Source of the DNA: Thermoflexales bacterium
GTDB lineage: Bacteria; Chloroflexota; Anaerolineae; Fen-1058
Length of the DNA stretch: 11,429 nt
Assembly: GCA_030834835.1 (NCBI GenBank)
Contig: JAUQXD010000132.1
Span: 1 to 11,429 of the forward strand
Direction: 5' to 3'
Shown: one piece after another, positions 6,929 to 11,429 of the stretch
Position numbering within the stretch: position 1 is the first letter of the stretch
How the letters are laid out: each line of letters opens with the position of its first letter
The notes under the pieces: generated by a model
Databases searched by the model: none
Told to the model about the DNA's origin: nothing
The model's input: only the letters and a program-made list of their open reading frames with translations
Position numbers and translations under genes: made by a program

Positions 6929-9189
6929 GCGGTGACCTCATCCAGCATAAAAGCCGACGGGTTCAGGCGAAATTCATGATACAGTTCCAGGCAGGTCTGA
7001 GCTACATCGGACGGCAGGTTGTCATTGGGATACAGTTCGTTGCTGTCGGCATCGCCGGTGGCTGTAATACCCACGTGCTCTGCTTCGTACATGAAGATGG
7101 GATAGGCGAAGCGTTCTTTGAGCGAGGCGCGGGCCTCGGTCTTCTTCAAGTCGTCCATGCGCTTCAAGTAATCCTTTAATTCTTTCTGTGCGGCTTTGCG
7201 GCGTTCGACCCTCACCCCCGGCCCCTCTCCCTGAACAGGCGAGGGGAGTTTGGCTGTGTCGATAATGGCCTGTAGGCGCTGCGTTTCGGCGGCCATTTCG
7301 GCGGCATACTTCGCGTCGATTTCGACGCGGGCTTGCGCTTGCGTGTCGTTGAACATCTGCTGCTCAGCCGTTGTGAATTTTTGCATGAACAACAGCGACG
7401 CCTTGACGCTGGCCCCTGACGAATAGAAGGTCTCTTGCGGCAGGCTTACCACCGCGCGGATGTAGGCGCGGTCTTCGCAGAACTCGCGTACGTAAGCCAG
7501 CGAGGGATTGTTGAAGATGCCTTCGGGCAGCACAATACCCAGGCGTCCGCCGGGCTGTAGTAGCGCCAGACAGCGCTCGATAAAGAGGATTTCGGTTTTG
7601 ACTTTACTTTGCTCGCCTTTGGGCAATTCAAACAGATTGGCAATGGGCTTGTCTTTCAAAGCGCGGACACGCTGCAAGGCTGTCTTGTACAGATCGCCGT
7701 ATTCGGCCACATGCTCTTTGTAGAGTGTGGGGGAAACGGCGAAGTCCGATTCACGGATCACATCGCCGGCTTCGACGTTGGCCCCGAACGGGGGATTCGT
7801 CAGCACGATATTGAAACGACCCTCAAAGATGCCGTTGACGTTGATAAAGCCGTCATGGTGATGTACCCCGCCATGCCCATCGCCGTGCATAATCATGTTC
7901 ATTTTGCTGGTGCGCGCCATACGATCATTGGCATCCGTGCCATAGATGCAGCGGTTAGCCAGTTGCCAGAGGCGTGAACCTTCCGTCTTTTGTTCAAGGG
8001 TGGCTTGAATCGCATCATATTTGGCGCGCAGTGCTTCGGCTTTCCTGGCCTCTGATAATCTCTTCCCCTCTATCTCAGCCACATACGCCTGATACTGTGC
8101 GTCTGCGTCTGCCAGGACTTGCTGGCGCACGATTTCGAAAAAGCGAATGAGGAACCCACCCGATCCACTGGCCGGGTCGCAGATGACATCGCCTTCCTTC
8201 GGCTCGACCATGCGGATCATGAACTCGACGATGGTGCGCGGGGTAAAGAATTGCCCAATCTCGCCGCGAAAGGTGCGGCCCAGAAACCGCTCAAAGGCAA
8301 TGCCCTTGATGTCTTCGCTGGTGTCCGACAAGTTATAGCGTTCCAGTTTCTCCACAATCTCCTGCCCGGTGGCGGGCTTGAGATTGATCACCTCGTCGTC
8401 GTCAAAGATTTGATCATCGCGATAATAGCGCTTGGTTTTCTCGAATAGGTCATTGAGTGGATCGTCGCCGATTTGCTCATCCAGAAATGCCTTCGAAAAA
8501 ACATTCTTGCGACGGCGTTTGCTGCGCAGTTCGCGCTCTACGTAGACTTTGACAAACAAAATCTTAGCGATCTCGTCAAAGGCGGCGGCGGGGTCTTTCT
8601 TCTCGCGGTTGCGGATGACGTTGTGGCACTGGTGCAGCAGGTCGGCAAACTCGTCTTCCTTGAAGACTTTGAGTTTGGACAGCAACGCTTCGATCTCTTT
8701 GTCCGTATCGTCGGCGTGCGGGATATTCTCGATCTCTTCCAACGACTTGGGCATCTTCTCGTGGATGACGCGCCAATATTTCGTTTCGCGGTTGTTGTGT
8801 GTGACAAAGAAACGCGCGCCCGTCATGCGCGCGTAATGATCGCCTTGCCAGTAATCATCCTGCTTGATCGTGACGTTATTCGACTTGCACTCCACGATGA
8901 TCAAGGCATTGCCGTTGGCGGCTTTATCCTGCGCGGTACGCCAGATAATGAAATCGGCGCGGGCCTGACCGGAGCCGCGCCCCGTGACGCTTTCCTCTTC
9001 GGCAATCTGATCGAGCGCAAAGCCATACTCATTGACCAGGATGCACAGATACTCCTGCCGCACTTTTTCTTCGGGCGTCTCGTTATACCACTTCTGACGA
9101 ATATGGCTCCAAATCTTGCCATCCTGGCGTTGGACTTCTAAAAGAGGGGAAATTGCTGTTGCCGTTGGCTTGTTGGCAGTGCGGCCCAT
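6925..9189 (-). CDS. hsdM: HsdR_N nuclease - HsdM N6-adenine methyltransferase fusion
   Basis: I chose ATG at 9189 (754 aa). A GAGGA Shine-Dalgarno lies 4 nt upstream and a promoter just before it. A longer in-frame start at 9393 would translate repeats and the promoter. Residues about 35-145 match the HSDR_N-type PD-(D/E)xK nuclease: EEKVRQEYLCILV, ARADFIIW with D79, and LIIVECKS with E100 and K102. A helical region follows (150-300), then the HsdM catalytic domain: FTPR (315-318), the SAM-binding motif DPASGSGGF (338-346), the catalytic NPPF (465-468) and GGRLGIVLP (548-555). The C-terminus is helical. A separate HsdR is not needed to supply a nuclease site. Fused nuclease-methyltransferase plus separate S matches the BcgI-type architecture, but there is no translocase. 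An in-frame dispersed repeat lies at residues 648-662. All catalytic motifs are present, so it looks functional. Confidence 0.93.
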   Translation of the reverse strand: MGRTANKPTATAISPLLEVQRQDGKIWSHIRQKWYNETPEEKVRQEYLCILVNEYGFALDQIAEEESVTGRGSGQARADFIIWRTAQDKAANGNALIIVECKSNNVTIKQDDYWQGDHYARMTGARFFVTHNNRETKYWRVIHEKMPKSLEEIENIPHADDTDKEIEALLSKLKVFKEDEFADLLHQCHNVIRNREKKDPAAAFDEIAKILFVKVYVERELRSKRRRKNVFSKAFLDEQIGDDPLNDLFEKTKRYYRDDQIFDDDEVINLKPATGQEIVEKLERYNLSDTSEDIKGIAFERFLGRTFRGEIGQFFTPRTIVEFMIRMVEPKEGDVICDPASGSGGFLIRFFEIVRQQVLADADAQYQAYVAEIEGKRLSEARKAEALRAKYDAIQATLEQKTEGSRLWQLANRCIYGTDANDRMARTSKMNMIMHGDGHGGVHHHDGFINVNGIFEGRFNIVLTNPPFGANVEAGDVIRESDFAVSPTLYKEHVAEYGDLYKTALQRVRALKDKPIANLFELPKGEQSKVKTEILFIERCLALLQPGGRLGIVLPEGIFNNPSLAYVREFCEDRAYIRAVVSLPQETFYSSGASVKASLLFMQKFTTAEQQMFNDTQAQARVEIDAKYAAEMAAETQRLQAIIDTAKLPSPVQGEGPGVRVERRKAAQKELKDYLKRMDDLKKTEARASLKERFAYPIFMYEAEHVGITATGDADSNELYPNDNLPSDVAQTCLELYHEFRLNPSAFMLDEVTA
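7207..7253. repeat. Dispersed palindromic repeat, copy 2, in-frame inside hsdM
   Basis: This copy matches 3171-3216, sharing GACCCTCACCCCC, CTCCCTRAAC and GAGGGGAG. CCCCTC and GAGGGG form a stem with an inner CCT/AGG pairing. Read on the minus strand it encodes KLPSPVQGEGPGVRVE (residues about 647-662 of the methyltransferase) without breaking the frame. It sits in a helical stretch between AIIDTA and RRKAAQKELKDYL, outside the catalytic motifs. Confidence 0.75.
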
Positions 9190-9225
9190 GTAATCCTCGC
9201 GAGGTGCTCGAATCAAGATGCGGCA

Positions 9226-9254
9226 AGTATAGCGAGAATGAAGACGCGGGTCAA
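9226..9254 (-). promoter_or_regulatory. Sigma70-type promoter of the nuclease-methyltransferase operon
   Basis: On the minus strand, -35 TTGACC (9254-9249), a 17-nt spacer and -10 TATACT (9231-9226) match the sigma70 consensus at 10 of 12 positions. The start site would be near 9219, giving a leader of about 30 nt to the ATG at 9189. The surrounding 34 bp (9223-9256) match the DUF559 promoter block (9930-9963) at 32 positions. Confidence 0.75.
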
Positions 9255-9308
9255 ACGGGGGAAGATGCCCCTGCCCATGTTGGCGCACAGAGCGAGAGTG
9301 GTCAAGTG

Positions 9309-9332
9309 CCCTCCCCCAAACTTGGGGGAGGG
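9309..9332. repeat. Hairpin repeat, copy B, upstream of hsdM promoter
   Basis: CCCTCCCCCA (9309-9318), loop AACT, TGGGGGAGGG (9323-9332) forms a perfect 10-bp stem. The surrounding segment from about 9297 to 9354 closely matches that at about 9447-9506, including GTGG-CAAGTG before and CAG-GTAGGGG-CTTTTG after. No U-tract touches the stem on the minus strand, so I do not call it a terminator. Confidence 0.8.
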
Positions 9333-9357
9333 GCAGGGTAGGGGCTTTTGCTCGGCT

Positions 9358-9410
9358 CTGCGTTCGATCTCGATCCCGTTGAATTTGTGGCAAGTGAATG
9401 GGTCTGTCAA
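9358..9410 (-). pseudogene. Decayed fragment of a second DUF559 endonuclease gene
   Basis: Over 45 bp (9358-9402) this segment matches 41 positions of 9614-9658 in the intact DUF559 gene. One frame gives PQIQRDRDRTQ, beside LRQIQRDQDRTQ in the intact protein. A 1-nt deletion relative to the intact copy shifts the frame just upstream. Neither the catalytic region nor the C-terminus is present. It is followed by the same hairpin repeat as the intact gene, which points to a duplicated gene-plus-flank that then collapsed. Confidence 0.7.
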
Positions 9411-9457
9411 TGTGGCGGCCCCCCTATGCCAACGCACAGATCGAGGGTGGACAAGTG

Positions 9458-9481
9458 CCCTCCCTCAAAATTGGGGGAGGG
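9458..9481. repeat. Hairpin repeat, copy A, after the DUF559 gene
   Basis: CCCTCCCTCAA (9458-9468), AA, TTGGGGGAGGG (9471-9481) pairs over 11 positions with one T-G wobble. It lies 28 nt past the DUF559 stop codon and is a close copy of 9309-9332 with its flanks. It might slow or end transcription, but it lacks a U-tract. Confidence 0.75.
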
Positions 9482-9508
9482 ACAGAGTAGGGGGGCTTTT
9501 GATCGGCC

Positions 9509-9886
9509 TTAATGCTGGCAAGCCGCCGCGATTTCTTTCAGCACATTGTCCAAATCATGCTCCACACGTTCGTTCGTGAAGCGAATGATTCGATAGCCGA
9601 ACTTTTCAAAATGCTGCGTTCGATCTTGATCTCGTTGAATTTGCCGCAAGTGAATGGGGCCGTCCAGTTCGACAATCAAGCGACAGGCCGGACAGCAGAA
9701 ATCCGCGATGAACTGTCCCAGTGGATGCTGCCGTCGGAATTTATAACCGTTCAATTGATGACCGCGCAAGCGTGCCCACAACACTGCTTCAGCGGGGGTT
9801 GGATTGTGCCGAAGTTCTTTGGCACGTTGATCGATCTCGGCGGTCGTGCCGCGAATGCGGGTGGTCCGTTTGATGTCTGGGCGCAT
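9509..9886 (-). CDS. DUF559 domain protein (Vsr/MutH-like endonuclease fold)
   Basis: From ATG at 9886 the protein has 125 residues, the usual size for this family. A longer open frame from 10030 would translate the promoter and repeat, so I reject it. Family landmarks are in order: AKELRHNPTPAEAVLWARLR, GYKFRRQHPLGQFIADFCCP, RLIVELDGPIH, then FGYRIIRFTNERVEHDLDNV. The D of IADF and the E/D of VELDG are the likely metal ligands of the PD-(D/E)xK-type fold. DUF559 proteins are related to very-short-patch-repair-like nucleases, but their cellular role is poorly known. A consensus-like promoter precedes the gene by about 40 nt. There is no clear Shine-Dalgarno before the ATG. A broken duplicate lies just downstream. 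Confidence 0.9.
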   Translation of the reverse strand: MRPDIKRTTRIRGTTAEIDQRAKELRHNPTPAEAVLWARLRGHQLNGYKFRRQHPLGQFIADFCCPACRLIVELDGPIHLRQIQRDQDRTQHFEKFGYRIIRFTNERVEHDLDNVLKEIAAACQH

Positions 9887-9934
9887 GATGAGTGTCGCGA
9901 ATCTAAGCGGTAGGTGGGGTGGAATGCTGGCAAG
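9511..9934. repeat. 12-bp exact direct repeats bracketing the DUF559 gene
   Basis: AATGCTGGCAAG occurs at 9511-9522, overlapping the stop codon end of DUF559, and again at 9923-9934, overlapping the -10 region of its promoter. The two are 412 bp apart and enclose the whole coding region. They could be traces of recombination or of the duplication that also produced the decayed fragment. A chance match cannot be excluded. Confidence 0.4.
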
Positions 9935-9961
9935 TATAGCGAGAATGAAGGCGGGGGTCAA
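9933..9961 (-). promoter_or_regulatory. Sigma70-type promoter of the DUF559 gene
   Basis: On the minus strand, -35 TTGACC (9961-9956), a 17-nt spacer and -10 TATACT (9938-9933) are followed by a start site near 9926, about 40 nt ahead of the ATG at 9886. The elements and most of the spacer are identical to the promoter at 9226-9254. The two genes are probably expressed alike. Confidence 0.75.
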
Positions 9962-9982
9962 ACAACGGCGGCCCCCACCTAA

Positions 9983-10071
9983 CCTCCCCCGTTCGAACAA
10001 AAACAAATGCGTTCGACAGGGGAGGAACACACTCCTTCCCCTGTTCGGATGCTTCTCTGAACGGGGGAAGG
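9983..10071. repeat. Pair of GC-rich hairpin repeats after the LuxR-type gene
   Basis: Hairpin 1 pairs CCTCCCC (9983-9989) with GGGGAGG (10019-10025), with an inner TCGAA/TTCGA pairing. Hairpin 2 pairs CCTTCCCC (10034-10041) with GGGGAAGG (10064-10071), continued by a T-G wobble and GTTC/GAAC, 13 pairs in all. Both carry GTTCG-type inner arms and look like diverged copies of one mobile palindrome. Hairpin 2 begins 21 nt beyond the regulator's stop codon and could help end transcription, but no U-tract follows. Confidence 0.65.
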
Positions 10072-10092
10072 TCGGGAAGGGGGTAAAAGAAT

Positions 10093-11429
10093 CTACTTCA
10101 CCATCCCCTCCCGCTTCGCCACCTGTGCGGCCTCTTCACGAGAGTGGACGTCCAACTTAGCCAGCACGGCGGAGACGTGATGATCGACGGTCTTGGGGGA
10201 CAGGCTCAACCGTGCGGCGATCTCGGCGTTGCTCAACTCTTGCGCTAGCAAAGCCAGAATATCCATCTGCCGCGCCGTCAGGCCGTAGGGATTTTCGCGC
10301 GTGGTGGAGCGCGGCAAATTGCGCACGCCGGCTGCCCGCAATTTCTGCTTCACTTCTTCAATCGCGGGCTTCGCGCCCAACCGCTCGAAGATCGCCAGCG
10401 CCGCCGTCTGCGCGGCAGCATCGCCGTCGGCCAGCGCCCGCGCCTGCTCATACGGACAGTTGAGGCGCTTCCACTCCTCGGCGGCGGCGCGCCACTGGCC
10501 CGCGATCTGCAACGCGAAGGGCTTCGCTAACCAATCGGGCGGAGAAAACCGATCGCCGCCGCGCCACCGCCAGTAGGCCAACTCGCCCGCCAGCCATGGA
10601 TGATGCTTCTCGATCGCCAGATCGTACACGGCGCGGACTTCGCTCAACACCCGATCGAGTCGATCGGCCCGATCGGTATCGGCGGCGAACCAGGCCGCTT
10701 CGGCGCGGAGGGCGCGCACCGGCCCCAATCGCTGCAAATTGTCGGCGCGCACGGCCAGTTGCAGGGCTTCGTCCAATGTCGATGTAGCAGCCGCGTCCGC
10801 GTCACCCCGGCGTACACGCTCGCGGCCCTGCGCCACCAGCGCCATGATACGGCTGATGACGGTGGAGCCGGGATTATTCAGCACCGTGGCCGCGATCTCG
10901 GTGGCCTGCTCCCAACGGCCCAAGTGCAATTCGATCAACGCCTGCCACGCCAGCAGGTACGAACGATGGCTGTCCAGATCGCGTTCGACGGCATAGGCTA
11001 AGCCGGTGACGGCATACTCGGCGGCGCGCGGCAACTGGTACAACTCGCCGGACGCCGAACACAGATTGGAATACATGTGGGCCACCCGCACGCTCAGCCC
11101 GGCGCGGTGCGCCCATTCGATCTTGTCTTCCAGATACGCGCAGCCGCGCTCATAGTCCAGAAACAGCCACGCCGTGCCGATGGTGACGTGAATGGCCGCC
11201 TGCACTTCGGCCGCCTCGGATTGCTCCGCCAGGTGCAGTGCCTTTTCAGCCCAACTCAATGCCTCTTCGCAATCGCGATTGACCAGACAGACGGCGGCCT
11301 GCATCCGATAGGCCAATGCCAGTTCGCGGCCCGGCGGCAGCGATTCCAGTATCTCGATGGCTTCACGGCTGACTTGCTGCGCCTCGATATTCTGCCCCAC
11401 TCGATTGAGCGGCGTCATCAAATGCGCTA
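10093..11429 (-). CDS. LuxR-family regulator with TPR-like helical arm (5' end cut by window)
   Basis: The frame is open to the right edge, so the N-terminus is missing; at least 444 codons are visible. The first 360 or so residues are helical hairpins of the TPR type (GRELALAYRMQAAVCLVNRD, CEEALSWAEKALHLAEQSEA, and others). They end in the FERLGAKPAIEEVKQKLRAAGV linker common in this class. The last about 60 residues are a GerE/LuxR helix-turn-helix: GLTARQMDILALLAQELSNA, EIAARLSLSPKTVDHHVSAV, LAKLDVHSREEA. Proteins with this ending usually carry an N-terminal AAA-type ATPase (LAL/MalT-like), which would lie outside the window. The ligand and targets cannot be read from the sequence. It lies upstream of the DUF559 gene, but that gene has its own promoter, so a shared operon is unlikely. 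Confidence 0.9.
   Translation of the reverse strand, partial: AHLMTPLNRVGQNIEAQQVSREAIEILESLPPGRELALAYRMQAAVCLVNRDCEEALSWAEKALHLAEQSEAAEVQAAIHVTIGTAWLFLDYERGCAYLEDKIEWAHRAGLSVRVAHMYSNLCSASGELYQLPRAAEYAVTGLAYAVERDLDSHRSYLLAWQALIELHLGRWEQATEIAATVLNNPGSTVISRIMALVAQGRERVRRGDADAAATSTLDEALQLAVRADNLQRLGPVRALRAEAAWFAADTDRADRLDRVLSEVRAVYDLAIEKHHPWLAGELAYWRWRGGDRFSPPDWLAKPFALQIAGQWRAAAEEWKRLNCPYEQARALADGDAAAQTAALAIFERLGAKPAIEEVKQKLRAAGVRNLPRSTTRENPYGLTARQMDILALLAQELSNAEIAARLSLSPKTVDHHVSAVLAKLDVHSREEAAQVAKREGMVK

Noticed and set aside
8119..9141. Plus-strand frames opposite hsdM (8119-8448, 8473-9141)
   Set aside because: They are antisense to conserved nuclease and methyltransferase coding sequence and show no domain.
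9190..9393. 68-residue N-terminal extension of the nuclease-methyltransferase
   Set aside because: It would translate the promoter, a hairpin repeat and part of the decayed DUF559 fragment. ATG at 9189 has its own Shine-Dalgarno.
9309..9481. The two CCCTCCC/GGGAGGG hairpins as intrinsic terminators
   Set aside because: Neither has a U-tract directly after the stem on the transcribed strand, and they recur with their flanks as a repeat.
9887..10030. 48-residue N-terminal extension of the DUF559 protein
   Set aside because: It spans the -35/-10 promoter and a palindromic repeat. The family length is reached from ATG at 9886.

Overview
The window is a moderately GC-rich stretch of bacterial DNA in which every gene I can support lies on the minus strand. 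Long open frames on the plus strand are antisense shadows. The gene content suggests a Chloroflexota (Anaerolineae/Caldilineae-like) genome, mainly from general resemblance: a large secreted GEVED/DUF11 protein, a LuxR regulator with a TPR-like arm, DUF559 endonucleases and several families of GC-rich palindromic dispersed repeats. No rRNA or other taxonomic marker is present, so this placement is tentative.

Layout in the direction of transcription, from high to low coordinates. (1) 11429-10093: C-terminal part of a TPR-LuxR regulator, cut by the window edge. (2) 10092-9190: an accessory junction with palindromic repeats, a DUF559 nuclease gene with a good sigma70-type promoter, a decayed fragment of a second DUF559 copy, two near-identical hairpin repeats, and a second copy of the same promoter. 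(3) 9189-4645: a tight three-gene operon. It encodes an HsdR_N nuclease fused to an HsdM N6-adenine methyltransferase, an HsdS specificity subunit with two target-recognition domains, and an AlbA_2/Schlafen-like protein with a C-terminal membrane region. The junctions are a 4-bp ATGA overlap and a 1-bp gap. (4) 4644-4225: an AT-rich 21-bp tandem array of twelve units. One minus-strand frame reads as a clean heptad coiled coil interrupted by a stop. (5) 4224-3541: an uncharacterised alpha-helical protein with an internal duplication, followed by a terminator. (6) 3480-3171: REP/BIME-like palindromes and an 11-bp perfect inverted repeat. (7) 3054-1: a secreted protein of more than 1018 residues (signal peptide, DNRLRE, GEVED, DUF11, GEVED) that runs off the left edge.

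The functional core is the operon in (3). The nuclease is fused to the methyltransferase and the specificity subunit is separate, so no hsdR is needed. That resembles the two-subunit BcgI-like (type IIB) architecture more than a classical type I system. The added membrane-anchored AlbA_2 protein is translationally coupled and is the best candidate for something new, perhaps an accessory anti-phage effector. The flanking repeats, the decayed duplicate and the lower GC of the hsdS/AlbA_2 segment suggest an acquired, rearranging defence island.
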